In this document: positions 1 through 7,249 of the stretch, piece by piece
How the letters are laid out: each line of letters starts with the position of its first letter
Position numbering within the stretch: the stretch's first letter is position 1
NCBI RefSeq assembly: GCF_013823385.1
Contig: NZ_PNMA01000031.1
Location: forward strand, 1 to 46,050
Direction: 5' to 3'
Source of the DNA: Hyphomonas sp.
Lineage (GTDB): Bacteria; Pseudomonadota; Alphaproteobacteria; Caulobacterales; Hyphomonadaceae
Length of the DNA: 46,050 nucleotides
The notes under the pieces: model-generated
The model's input: only the letters and a program-made list of their open reading frames with translations
What the model was told of the DNA's origin: nothing
Databases searched by the model: none
Program-made: the position numbers and the translations under genes

Positions 1-243
1 GTCCGCCTGCGCCATCTGCCTACGGATTTTACCTTCAGCGAGGCCGCCCCTGTCAGCTATGAGCGTTTCGGCTATGACTACACGTCAGGCCTGACGCGCG
101 CCTTGCTCGCGGCCACCTGCGCCGAAGAGGAAACCCCGCCGGCGCCTGCGCCTGCGCGCGCCCTCCTGCTGCCTGCCATGCCGCAAACGCAATCGGGGCA
201 GGCCCCCTCTCAAGAAGGATGGGCCCACCCCGACACGTCTTAA
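1..243 (+). CDS. C-terminal fragment of an unrecognised protein
   Basis: An open frame runs from base 1 to a TAA at 241-243, giving the last 80 residues of a protein whose start lies before the window. The first half (RLRHLPTDFTFSEAAPVSYE, then RFGYDYTSGL) reads like folded domain sequence. The last ~35 residues are rich in Pro, Ala and Gln and look like a disordered tail. The codon use is GC-rich, like that of the neighbours. I do not recognise the family. A hairpin follows directly after the stop codon, which supports this as a true gene end. Confidence 0.6.
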   Translation, partial: VRLRHLPTDFTFSEAAPVSYERFGYDYTSGLTRALLAATCAEEETPPAPAPARALLLPAMPQTQSGQAPSQEGWAHPDTS

Positions 244-255
244 GCTCATTTTCCG

Positions 256-315
256 TCCCCGGATCACCGGGGATCAGCACTTTTGCCGGGCAGCCCGAGG
301 GCTGCGCCGGGCAAA
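256..315. terminator. Hairpins between convergent gene ends
   Basis: A perfect 7-bp stem with a 4-base loop (TCCCCGG-atca-CCGGGGA, 256-273) lies 13 bases after the upstream stop codon. A second, bulged hairpin (TTTGCC/GGCAAA outer arms, CAGCC/GGCTG inner arms) spans 282-315. The two flanking genes converge here. T-runs are short (TTTT at 281-284), so termination is inferred mainly from position and structure. Confidence 0.45.
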
Positions 316-326
316 GGCGCTGGCGT

Positions 327-1316
327 TTACATCGTCACGACCACTTTGCCCTGCGCTTTCCGGTCCTGCAGTTCACGGATGGCATCTGCCGCCTGCTCCA
401 TCGGATAGGTATTGGAGACGTGCGGGCGGATCTTGCCGGCCTTGTAGAGGTCGAACAGTTCCTTGACATTCTGCTGGTGGGCCTTGGGATCACGCGCCAC
501 CGCCGCGCCCCAGAAAACGCCGCGCACATCGCAGCTTTTCAGCAAGGTAAGGTTCAGCGGCAGTTTCGGAATGCCCGCCGGGAAGCCGATCACGAGGAAA
601 CGCCCTTCCCAGTTCATCGCCCGCACGGCCGGTTCGGCATAATTGCCGCCCACCCCGTCATAGATGATATCGACCCCGCCGCCGGAAATCGCCTTGATGT
701 CCTCGGAGAATTTCTTCTGCCCGTCCCGGTCCAGTTCGCGCTCATAAACGAGCCCCTTGTCGGCGCCCTTGGAGAGGCAGAAATCCACCTTCTCCTGGCT
801 GGAACACGCCGCGATCACTTCCAGGCCCATCGCCTTGCCAAGCTCAACAGCGGCAATGCCCACCCCGCCGGCCGCGCCCAGCACGAGCAGCTTCTCGCCG
901 GGCTTGGGGTCGCCCCGGTCCTTGATGGCGTAATAGGAGGTGCCATAGGTCATCAGGAAGGCAGCCGCCTCTTCAAACGGCATGCCCTCGGGGATCGGCA
1001 TCACGCCGTGTGCGGCGGCGAGGCAATATTCCGCCATCCCGCCATTACCCGTGGAGGCCAGCACCCGGTCGCCCGGCTTCACATGCGCCACTCCCTCGCC
1101 CACGGCAGAGACAATCCCGGCCACTTCCCCGCCCGGAGAGAACGGGCGCGGCGGCTTGAACTGGTACATGTCCTGGATGATCAGCACGTCCGGATAGTTC
1201 ACCCCGCAGGCCTTCACCTGCACCAGAACCTGTCCCTTGCCAGGGGTTGGCACCGGCACATCCTCGATCACGAGTGTTTCTGGCCCACCGACCACTTTCG
1301 ACAGTACGGCTTTCAT
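327..1316 (-). CDS. NADPH:quinone oxidoreductase (zinc-free MDR family)
   Basis: This 329-residue protein has the full length of the quinone oxidoreductase branch of the medium-chain dehydrogenase/reductase superfamily. Such enzymes reduce quinones or enones with NADPH in the cytosol. The N-terminal GroES-like half includes [15 protein letters not shown] and the MDR signature region [18 protein letters not shown]. The Rossmann half carries the nucleotide-binding motif [18 protein letters not shown] near residue 150. The cysteine cluster of the structural-zinc alcohol dehydrogenases is absent, as is usual for quinone oxidoreductases. It is transcribed divergently from the isoaspartyl peptidase gene across 97 bases. 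The substrate cannot be told from sequence. Confidence 0.9.
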   Translation of the reverse strand: MKAVLSKVVGGPETLVIEDVPVPTPGKGQVLVQVKACGVNYPDVLIIQDMYQFKPPRPFSPGGEVAGIVSAVGEGVAHVKPGDRVLASTGNGGMAEYCLAAAHGVMPIPEGMPFEEAAAFLMTYGTSYYAIKDRGDPKPGEKLLVLGAAGGVGIAAVELGKAMGLEVIAACSSQEKVDFCLSKGADKGLVYERELDRDGQKKFSEDIKAISGGGVDIIYDGVGGNYAEPAVRAMNWEGRFLVIGFPAGIPKLPLNLTLLKSCDVRGVFWGAAVARDPKAHQQNVKELFDLYKAGKIRPHVSNTYPMEQAADAIRELQDRKAQGKVVVTM

Positions 1317-1413
1317 ATGCCTCTCCCTTCAAAGCTTGTTGTTTCGACCTTCAGACGGTAGCCATGCCGCGAGCAGGCGCCAAGCCTTACGCGAGGGGAA
1401 AGGAACCATTGCG

Positions 1414-2286
1414 ATGTCAAAAATCTGGGCCATCGCCATCCATGGCGGCGCCGGACCGATCCCCGGCCGCGACTACGCCCCGGAAGAAGCCCATATCGCG
1501 GGCCTTCTGAAACGCGGCGCGCAGGCGCTCGCTGGCGGCGAAGCCGCGCTCGATGTCGTCGAAGCCATGGTCATCGATCTGGAAGCCTCCGGCCTCTATG
1601 TGGCCGGCAAGGGCGCCAGCCCGAATACGGCAGGCGAATGGGAACTCGACGCCGCCATCATGGACGGGCGCACCCGCAATGCCGGCGCCGTCGGCGCGCT
1701 GCAAGGCTTTGAAAGCCCGATCCGCGCGGCAAGAGTGGTGCTGGAGAAAACCCCCAACGTCCTGATCGTCGGCAAGGGCGCAGAGGCCATCGCCAGCGCC
1801 GCCGGCCTCGCCCGCGTCACCGATCCTGCCAGCTATTACGGCGCCGTCGATGAAGACACCGTCCAGGATGGCAGCGTCCAGATGGGCACCGTCGGCGCCG
1901 TCGCGCTCGACATCTATGGCGACATGGCGGCGGCCACCTCCACCGGCGGCGTCCTCTCCAAAACCCCCGGCCGGATCGGCGACACGCCGATCATCGGCGC
2001 GGGCACCTGGGCGGACGAGCGCTGCGCCATCTCCTGCACCGGCCTTGGCGAATACTTCATCCGCGCCAACGCTGCCGCAGACGTTTCCGCCCGTATCCGC
2101 TATGGCGGCGCCACGCTCGGCCCCGCCCTCAGCGGCGCGCTGGATGATGTCAAACGCCTCGGCGGCAATGGCGGCATGATCGGCGTCTCCGCCAATGGCG
2201 ATCTCGCAGCTGGGTTCAATTCCAGCGGACTGAAACGCGGCCTGGCTGACTGGAAAGGCCGTTTCGAAGTGGCAACCTTCCTATGA
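1414..2286 (+). CDS. Isoaspartyl peptidase / type III L-asparaginase
   Basis: This is a 290-residue N-terminal-nucleophile hydrolase precursor. The family cleaves isoaspartyl dipeptides and asparagine after cutting itself into alpha and beta chains. The N-terminal [11 protein letters not shown] is the family signature. The autocleavage site is the Gly-Thr bond in [10 protein letters not shown], which makes Thr159 the catalytic nucleophile of the beta chain. The later [21 protein letters not shown] segment is also conserved (substrate loop). The ATG at 1414 is chosen because it follows GAGGGGAAAGGA and begins directly with the family N-terminus; upstream in-frame starts would add unrelated sequence. 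The stop codon overlaps the next gene (ATGA), so the two are probably translationally coupled. Confidence 0.92.
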   Translation: MSKIWAIAIHGGAGPIPGRDYAPEEAHIAGLLKRGAQALAGGEAALDVVEAMVIDLEASGLYVAGKGASPNTAGEWELDAAIMDGRTRNAGAVGALQGFESPIRAARVVLEKTPNVLIVGKGAEAIASAAGLARVTDPASYYGAVDEDTVQDGSVQMGTVGAVALDIYGDMAAATSTGGVLSKTPGRIGDTPIIGAGTWADERCAISCTGLGEYFIRANAAADVSARIRYGGATLGPALSGALDDVKRLGGNGGMIGVSANGDLAAGFNSSGLKRGLADWKGRFEVATFL

Positions 2287-2603
2287 CCGTACTTTTCTGG
2301 GCCCTCGCCGTCATCATCGTCTTCGCCATCGCGCTGGCCGCGCAGATGCGGGTGATGATCTCCATGGTTCTGCGCCGGGCGCTGGCGGCAAAGTTCGGCG
2401 GGGGCCCGAATGATGTCGAATACCGCGCCGCGATCCTGTCGCTGGGCCGCGGCCCTGCCGATACAGAGGCGGCAAAATATCTGGAGACGGACTATCCCAA
2501 ACCGCTGGCCCATATGAAGCTCGCCCGCCGTGTCTCCCTGGCGGGGCCCCTTGCCCTGCTGGTCGTCGTCGCCATCGGCCGCTTCTGGCTGGGGGCGTTC
2601 TGA
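2283..2603 (+). CDS. Small membrane protein with two predicted TM helices
   Basis: This 106-residue protein has a hydrophobic N-terminal helix ([18 protein letters not shown]) and a second one near the C-terminus ([20 protein letters not shown]). Between them lies a soluble stretch with charged and Tyr residues. It overlaps the upstream peptidase by 4 bases and the downstream methyltransferase by 1 base (TGATG), so all three genes form a tight operon. I do not recognise a named family and make no functional claim. The reading frame is well supported by the overlaps on both sides. Confidence 0.8.
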   Translation: MTVLFWALAVIIVFAIALAAQMRVMISMVLRRALAAKFGGGPNDVEYRAAILSLGRGPADTEAAKYLETDYPKPLAHMKLARRVSLAGPLALLVVVAIGRFWLGAF

Positions 2604-3133
2604 TGCGGGGCTATTTCGCCATCGGCTCCGAACGTATTTCCAAGCCGATGAACCTCGGCGCCCTGATGAGAACGGCCCATGCCTTCGGCGCGAGCTTCGT
2701 GTTCTCGATTGATGCCGAGCGCAACCTGAAGGAAGCCTACGCTGCGGACACGTCCAAATCCGCTGGCCAGATTCCCTACTATCAGTGGGACTCGCTGGAC
2801 GACATGCAGCTGCCCAAGGGTTGCCAGCTGGTCGGCATCGAGCTGACCGATGACGCTGTGGACCTGCCGGTCTTCCGGCATCCTCCGCAGGCGGCCTATA
2901 TCCTCGGCCCCGAGAAGGGCAACCTGTCCAATGCGGCGCTCGAGCGCTGCGCCCATGTCGTGAAGATCCCGACCCGTTTCTGCATCAATGTCAGCCTTGC
3001 CGGCGCGCTGGTGATGTATGACCGTCACCTGTCGATGGGGGGCTATGGGCCAAGGCCAATCATGCCGGGCGGCCCGGATGGCGCGCGCCGCAAGCATGTT
3101 CAGGGTCCGGACAGAAAGAAAGCGGCCAGCTGA
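2603..3133 (+). CDS. TrmH/SpoU-family RNA 2'-O-methyltransferase
   Basis: This is a 176-residue SPOUT-class methyltransferase, expected to use S-adenosylmethionine to methylate a ribose 2'-OH in tRNA or rRNA. The three SpoU motifs are visible: motif 1 as NLGALMRTAHAFGASFVF near residue 15, motif 2 as ILGPEKGNLS near residue 107, and motif 3 as IPTRFCINVSLAGALVMYDR near residue 130. The trefoil-knot core fills almost the whole protein, without the extra N-terminal substrate domain of RlmB or TrmH. Its RNA target is therefore open. It is the last gene of a three-gene operon and converges on the anti-sigma gene with only 4 bases between stops. Confidence 0.88.
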   Translation: MRGYFAIGSERISKPMNLGALMRTAHAFGASFVFSIDAERNLKEAYAADTSKSAGQIPYYQWDSLDDMQLPKGCQLVGIELTDDAVDLPVFRHPPQAAYILGPEKGNLSNAALERCAHVVKIPTRFCINVSLAGALVMYDRHLSMGGYGPRPIMPGGPDGARRKHVQGPDRKKAAS

Positions 3134-3137
3134 TCCT

Positions 3138-3812
3138 TCAGCGGACGCCGAGCAGCCTCTGCACCATGCCCATGACGCCGGTGAAACGCAGCCCGCCATC
3201 GCGCACGGCCAGGGCGTAGCAAACCTCATCCTCATCCGCGACGGGCTGGTGTGTATCATTGGGGCCGTTCAGGCAGACATCGCCCGGCCCGTAAGTGCCC
3301 CGCTCATCAGAAAAGCCGCCAGCAAGCACCATGGTGAACTCGTTCCCGCCATGGGAATGACGCGGGATCCTGGAGCCAGCCGCGATCCGGTAGAGCTCCA
3401 CATCCATGGACGAGCCGACATCCAGCCTGAGCCGTTTGAGGCCACGCCCAAGCATCTGCCAGCCCTGCCGGCCCGCAGCATCCAGCGCCGCAGAGCGGAC
3501 AGGTTCGGGCAGCTCGAGCAGCTCATTGAGCGCGTCTCCGGCCGACTTGCCGGCAGCGCGCTGCACGTCTTCGGGAACCTCCAGCGCATCGATCATGGCC
3601 AGCGTGCGCGCCAGCGCGCCTTCGCTCATCCGGGCGGCGGGCGCCGCCTCGAAGAAGTTGCCGGCGATCATCTCGCTCACGGCCACCGAGGCGCGCACAT
3701 CGGCCCGCATCAGGCTTTGCGCTTCCAGCATCATCGCAAAGGCAGGATCGATGCATCCCGCCGCATAGGCGCTGTAAAGTTCGCTGAAGGCGTTTTGGGA
3801 GGTAGCGGTCAT
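3138..3812 (-). CDS. ChrR-like cupin anti-sigma factor, zinc site lost
   Basis: This 224-residue protein matches ChrR, the anti-sigma factor that holds ECF sigma RpoE and releases it during singlet-oxygen stress. Residues 8-60 align to the anti-sigma domain (SELYSAYAAGCIDPAFAMML). The C-terminal half is a cupin with all four expected metal ligands: His152, His154, Glu158 and His188. The N-terminal zinc ligands of characterised ChrR (His-His-Cys-Cys) are missing: the usual HxxxCxxC stretch aligns to Gln32, Arg36 and Val39. Binding to the sigma factor may therefore not need zinc, or the domain may have changed its role. It lies 89 bases downstream of the ECF sigma gene on the same strand, which supports pairing. 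Start choice is not fixed by a strong ribosome-binding site. Confidence 0.85.
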   Translation of the reverse strand: MTATSQNAFSELYSAYAAGCIDPAFAMMLEAQSLMRADVRASVAVSEMIAGNFFEAAPAARMSEGALARTLAMIDALEVPEDVQRAAGKSAGDALNELLELPEPVRSAALDAAGRQGWQMLGRGLKRLRLDVGSSMDVELYRIAAGSRIPRHSHGGNEFTMVLAGGFSDERGTYGPGDVCLNGPNDTHQPVADEDEVCYALAVRDGGLRFTGVMGMVQRLLGVR

Positions 3813-3901
3813 AGGCGTCAGAAGGTCTCGTTCCTTTAGGCAAACATTGTCCGGTTTGGTCTTTCGTCAAGCAGACACAGCCGGAGATTGCAGTTTTCAG
3901 G

Positions 3902-4546
3902 TCAGACCCCTCCTTCAAGGTCTCCTTTCAACCGCATGAAGGCCAGGCGGATACGGGATTTGACCGTGCCCAGCGGCAGATTGAACGCCCTTGCGATTTC
4001 CGAATGCGAGAGCCCGTCATAGAAGGCCGCCTGGACGAGGATCAGCTGATCCTGGGGCAGGTTTGTCAGCCGCTCGCGCACTATGGCGTCGAGCTGATCG
4101 CGGGCAAGGCTTTCATCGGGGGCCTGGATTTCCGGCGGCAGCAGAACCGGGTCATCGGCGCTCAGTTCCGGGCGGCGCTGGCGCCGCTGAGCATCAATCC
4201 GGCGATTGCGCGCGATCCTGAAAATCCATGTGGAAACAGAGGCCTGGTGCCGGTCATACATCGCGGCCTTCTGCCAGACGGCGATCATCACTTCCTGCGC
4301 CAGTTCCTCGGCTTCGGCGTCCCCTGCCCCAAGTCGCAGCATGAAGGCCTTCACCCGCGGGGCGTAATAGCTGAACAACTCAGAAAACGCATTACGGCAC
4401 CGGCGCTCGGCAATCGCAGCCATCTGGTCTGCATGCCGTTCCCGCATCACCGGGTCTGCTGTGCGGACGGTATGGTCAAACACGCGCCGGGCCTTTCGGG
4501 GATACGAACACGCATTGTCTGTCTTCATGAACCGCAAGGCAACCAT
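3902..4546 (-). CDS. ECF RNA polymerase sigma factor (RpoE-like, ChrR-paired)
   Basis: This 214-residue group IV sigma factor has region 2 at about residues 53-120 (FSYYAPRVKAFMLRLG, EELAQEVMIAVWQKA, STWIFRIARNRRIDAQRR) and region 4 at about 155-210 (LTNLPQDQLILVQAAFYDGL, SEIARAFNLPLGTVKSRIR). It should direct RNA polymerase to a stress regulon. The next gene on the same strand is a ChrR-type anti-sigma factor, the classic partner in alphaproteobacteria. The first ~35 residues are longer than usual, so translation may start later; ATG codons at residues 7 and 34 are possible. I could not identify an autoregulated ECF promoter upstream. Confidence 0.92.
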   Translation of the reverse strand: MVALRFMKTDNACSYPRKARRVFDHTVRTADPVMRERHADQMAAIAERRCRNAFSELFSYYAPRVKAFMLRLGAGDAEAEELAQEVMIAVWQKAAMYDRHQASVSTWIFRIARNRRIDAQRRQRRPELSADDPVLLPPEIQAPDESLARDQLDAIVRERLTNLPQDQLILVQAAFYDGLSHSEIARAFNLPLGTVKSRIRLAFMRLKGDLEGGV

Positions 4547-4636
4547 GGCGCTAGTAATTTCCTTTTTACGCTCGTGTCAGGTGTTTTGCTTGAGTATGCC
4601 CCCGGTGTATGGATCTGGGAGCGTCGGAGGTACTGT

Positions 4637-5170
4637 GTGAGTATTTTATCTAACATGCAACATAAAACGACACGCATCGCGCGGCCTCTCGGTCTCGTGA
4701 TCCTGGCGGCGGCCCTTGCGGGCGGGGCTGCGGCTGAGCCAAAGGCGCTCGGGCGGTTCAAGGACTGGGCTGTCTTTACCGAGGAAAGAGGCGGCGACCT
4801 GATCTGCTATGCGGCCACGGAAGCCAGCTCCAAGGCGCCTTCCTCGGTCAAGCATGGCGAGGTGTGGTATTATGTGACGAGTTGGAAGTCCGGCCAGGCC
4901 AGGAACCAGCCGAGCTTCCGCGTGACCTATGACCTGAAGGCCAGCAACGCGCCCAAGACCACGGTCGGGCGGTCCTCCTGGCAGATGTTCGTTTCCGGCC
5001 GCGAGGGCTTTGCCGACGATGCCGACGATCCGCGCATTGTCGACGCGCTGAAGAAAGGCTCAAGCCTGACCGTGACGGCCCAGTCGGCGCGCGGAACGAA
5101 TGTGACCTATCGTTTCTCCCTCAGCGGCTCTGCCGACGCGATTGCCAAGGCCGAAGAGGCCTGCCGCTGA
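4637..5170 (+). CDS. Invasion-associated locus B (IalB)-family exported protein
   Basis: This secreted protein of about 177 residues has a Sec signal peptide (TRIARPLGLVILAAALAGGAAA) followed by the IalB fold. Hallmarks are LGRFKDWAVFTEERGGDLIC early and a C-terminal EEAC cysteine that probably pairs with the earlier Cys. I prefer the GTG at 4637 because a clean GGAGG sits 6 bases before it. The first ATG, at 4655, would be 24 bases from that site. Both starts give a usable signal peptide. IalB proteins are common in alphaproteobacteria and were first linked to erythrocyte invasion in Bartonella; in free-living species the role is unclear. It is divergent from the sigma factor, so its expression could be linked to stress. 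Confidence 0.82.
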   Translation: MSILSNMQHKTTRIARPLGLVILAAALAGGAAAEPKALGRFKDWAVFTEERGGDLICYAATEASSKAPSSVKHGEVWYYVTSWKSGQARNQPSFRVTYDLKASNAPKTTVGRSSWQMFVSGREGFADDADDPRIVDALKKGSSLTVTAQSARGTNVTYRFSLSGSADAIAKAEEACR

Positions 5171-5177
5171 CCGGCCC

Positions 5178-5213
5178 AAACAAAAGCGGCGGCCTCCCGA
5201 AGGAGACCGCCGC
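5178..5213 (-). terminator. Intrinsic terminator of the OmpA lipoprotein gene
   Basis: A 12-bp stem with one mismatch (arms at 5186-5197 and 5202-5213) closes a CGAA tetraloop. Read on the minus strand it is followed by CTTTTGTTT, a usable U-tract for the gene at 5245-5880. On the plus strand there is no T-run, although the hairpin also lies just after the IalB stop codon and may slow transcription in both directions. Confidence 0.8.
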
Positions 5214-5244
5214 CTGAGTGTTCAGCTTGCTGAACCTGTCGCGA

Positions 5245-5880
5245 TTACTGGGTAACCGGCGTCAGGATGATCTCGACGCGGCGGTTCTGAGAACGGCCCG
5301 CTTCGGTCGAGTTGTCTGCCACCGGATAGTCAATGCCCATGCCGATAGCCGACATGCGGACCGACTGGACGCCCTGGTTGACGAGATAGCTGCGCACAGC
5401 GTCGGCGCGCTGCTGCGACAGGCGCTGGTTGAAGTCGCGGGCGCCTTCGGACGAGGCGTGGCCACGGATGTCCACAGCGGTGGAGGGATACTCGTTCAGC
5501 GTGGCCGCAACCTGGTTCAGGGTCTGGAAGAAGGCCGGCTGGATCTGCGCGCTGCCCTGCTGGAAGGAGATGCCCGAGGGCATGGTGAGGGCAATCTGGT
5601 CGCCCTGACGCTCGATCTCGATGCCCGTGCCGGCGGTCTGCTGGCGCAGTTTTTCTTCCTGCTTGTCCATGTAGACCCCAACCGAGGCACCGGCGATGGC
5701 GCCGACAGCCGCGCCGATGGCGGCGTTCCGCTTGTCGTCGCCGCCTGCCATCATACCGGCGCCCGCGCCGAGGATGGCGCCCGCAGCGCCGGTGGTCAGG
5801 ACGCGCTGGCTCGGGCCGGTTTCGCAGGCTTGAACGAACGGCAGCATAAGTGCGGCCGCAATGAGAACTGATTTCTTCAT
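5245..5880 (-). CDS. OmpA-family outer-membrane lipoprotein
   Basis: This 211-residue lipoprotein is expected to sit in the outer membrane and bind peptidoglycan. It starts with MKKSVLIAAALMLPFVQAC, a lipoprotein signal with the lipid-modified Cys at position 19. Residues ~27-65 form a glycine-rich zipper with a hydrophobic pattern (TTGAAGAILGAGAGMMAGGD, then NAAIGAAVGAIAGASVGVYM). The OmpA C-terminal domain follows, ending with DIRGHASSEG and NQRLSQQRADAVRSYLVNQG, where the Asp and Arg contact diaminopimelate in known members. The ATG at 5880 follows AGGGAG by 8 bases and gives the complete signal peptide; the upstream in-frame ATG would bury it. It fits the YiaD/Pal-like stabilising lipoproteins. 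Confidence 0.93.
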   Translation of the reverse strand: MKKSVLIAAALMLPFVQACETGPSQRVLTTGAAGAILGAGAGMMAGGDDKRNAAIGAAVGAIAGASVGVYMDKQEEKLRQQTAGTGIEIERQGDQIALTMPSGISFQQGSAQIQPAFFQTLNQVAATLNEYPSTAVDIRGHASSEGARDFNQRLSQQRADAVRSYLVNQGVQSVRMSAIGMGIDYPVADNSTEAGRSQNRRVEIILTPVTQ

Positions 5881-6068
5881 GAGAAGGACTCCCTGTGGAT
5901 GAAGTTGCAGTGCCGCCTGTGGCATGACCAATATGAACGGGAGCCAACTGGGCGGCGGATTTTCTATTTCCCCTCTAAAATGAAGGGATTTTCGAACTCT
6001 GGCGCGTTAAACTCTGTCCATGTTCGCGCCGTTTTCCTTGTGCGCCTGCTCATGCTATAGGCCCGCCC

Positions 6069-7238
6069 ATGACAATAACCCTCGACCTCAGCCGCCGTAA
6101 CGACGCTGTGCCTGGCAAGAAACGCCTGACGGGCCTTTCGGTTCCCGCGCTCAAGGCGGAACTGGAGGCCCTCGGCCTTGAGCCAAAGCCCGCCAGCATG
6201 CGCGCGCGCCAGCTGCGCCGCTGGATTCACCATTTCGGGGTAACCGATTTCTCCGCGATGACCGACATCGCCAAGGATCTGCGCGCGCAGCTTGCCGAGA
6301 AGTTCGAACTCGACCGGCCGGGTATTGCCGATCATCAGGTGAGCCGCGATGGTACCCAGAAATGGCTGACACGCTACGCCCCCGGTATCGAGGGCGAAAG
6401 CGTCTATATTCCGGATGTGGGCAAAGCGGGCGCGCTATGCGTCTCCTCACAGGTGGGTTGCACGCTGAACTGCACCTTCTGCCATACCGGCACGCAGGCG
6501 CTGGTCCGCAATCTCACCGCGCAGGAAATCGTCCAGCAGGTCATCATCGCCCGCGACGCGCTTTCCGAATGGCCCTCCTCCAATGAAGACCGCCGCCTGA
6601 CCAATATCGTGTTCATGGGCATGGGCGAGCCGCTCTACAATCTCGACAATGTGGCCGAGGCGATCGACACGATTTCCGATGGCGACGGCATTTCCATCGG
6701 CCGCCGCCGCATCACCGTCTCAACGGCCGGGGTGGCTCCCAAGATCCCGGAGCTTGGCGCCCGCACCGGCGCGATGCTGGCCATCTCGCTGCATGCCACG
6801 AATGATGATCTGCGCAACGAGCTTGTTCCGCTCAACCGCAAGTATGACATCCAAACGCTGTTCGAGGCGATCCGTGCGTATCCGGATCTTGGCAATTCCA
6901 AGCGCGTCACGTTTGAATATGTGATGCTGAAGGGCGTCAACGACACGCTGGCCGAAGCGCGCGACCTCGTGAAGCTGATGAAGGGCGTGCCCTCGAAGAT
7001 CAACCTCATTCCGTTCAATCCCTGGCCGGGCTCGCCCTATGAGTGTTCGGACTGGGAGACGATTGAGGCCTTTGCAGAAGTGCTGAACCGGGCGGGCTAT
7101 GCCTCCCCCATCCGCACGCCGCGGGGCCGGGATATTCTTGCCGCCTGCGGGCAGCTGCGCTCGGAAAGCGTCAAGGTGCGTGCCAGCGAACTGCGCAAGC
7201 AGCGCCTGGCCGCCGACGGCTCAGAAGCGCAGGGTTAG
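6069..7238 (+). CDS. rlmN: RlmN, dual rRNA/tRNA adenine C2-methyltransferase
   Basis: This 389-residue radical-SAM enzyme methylates C2 of A2503 in 23S rRNA and A37 in some tRNAs. The iron-sulfur cluster motif is Cys131-x3-Cys135-x2-Cys138 ([14 protein letters not shown]). The C-terminal catalytic Cys360 (DILAACGQL) accepts or resolves the methyl bridge. [14 protein letters not shown] and [15 protein letters not shown] are also family landmarks. The length is normal. It converges on the spermidine-synthase-like gene with an 11-base gap and appears to have its own promoter in the AT-richer segment at 5950-6060. Confidence 0.97.
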   Translation: MTITLDLSRRNDAVPGKKRLTGLSVPALKAELEALGLEPKPASMRARQLRRWIHHFGVTDFSAMTDIAKDLRAQLAEKFELDRPGIADHQVSRDGTQKWLTRYAPGIEGESVYIPDVGKAGALCVSSQVGCTLNCTFCHTGTQALVRNLTAQEIVQQVIIARDALSEWPSSNEDRRLTNIVFMGMGEPLYNLDNVAEAIDTISDGDGISIGRRRITVSTAGVAPKIPELGARTGAMLAISLHATNDDLRNELVPLNRKYDIQTLFEAIRAYPDLGNSKRVTFEYVMLKGVNDTLAEARDLVKLMKGVPSKINLIPFNPWPGSPYECSDWETIEAFAEVLNRAGYASPIRTPRGRDILAACGQLRSESVKVRASELRKQRLAADGSEAQG

Positions 7239-7249
7239 CACCGGCTGTC

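Noticed and set aside
219-1361. A 380-codon plus-strand frame opposite the quinone oxidoreductase
   Set aside because: Its His/Arg-rich translation is antisense to a protein with clear MDR motifs.
3774-4398. A shared NAFSEL(Y/F)S segment near the N-termini of the sigma and anti-sigma proteins
   Set aside because: Seven or eight matching residues in a helical context with no further similarity. The two proteins belong to unrelated folds, so chance is the simplest explanation.
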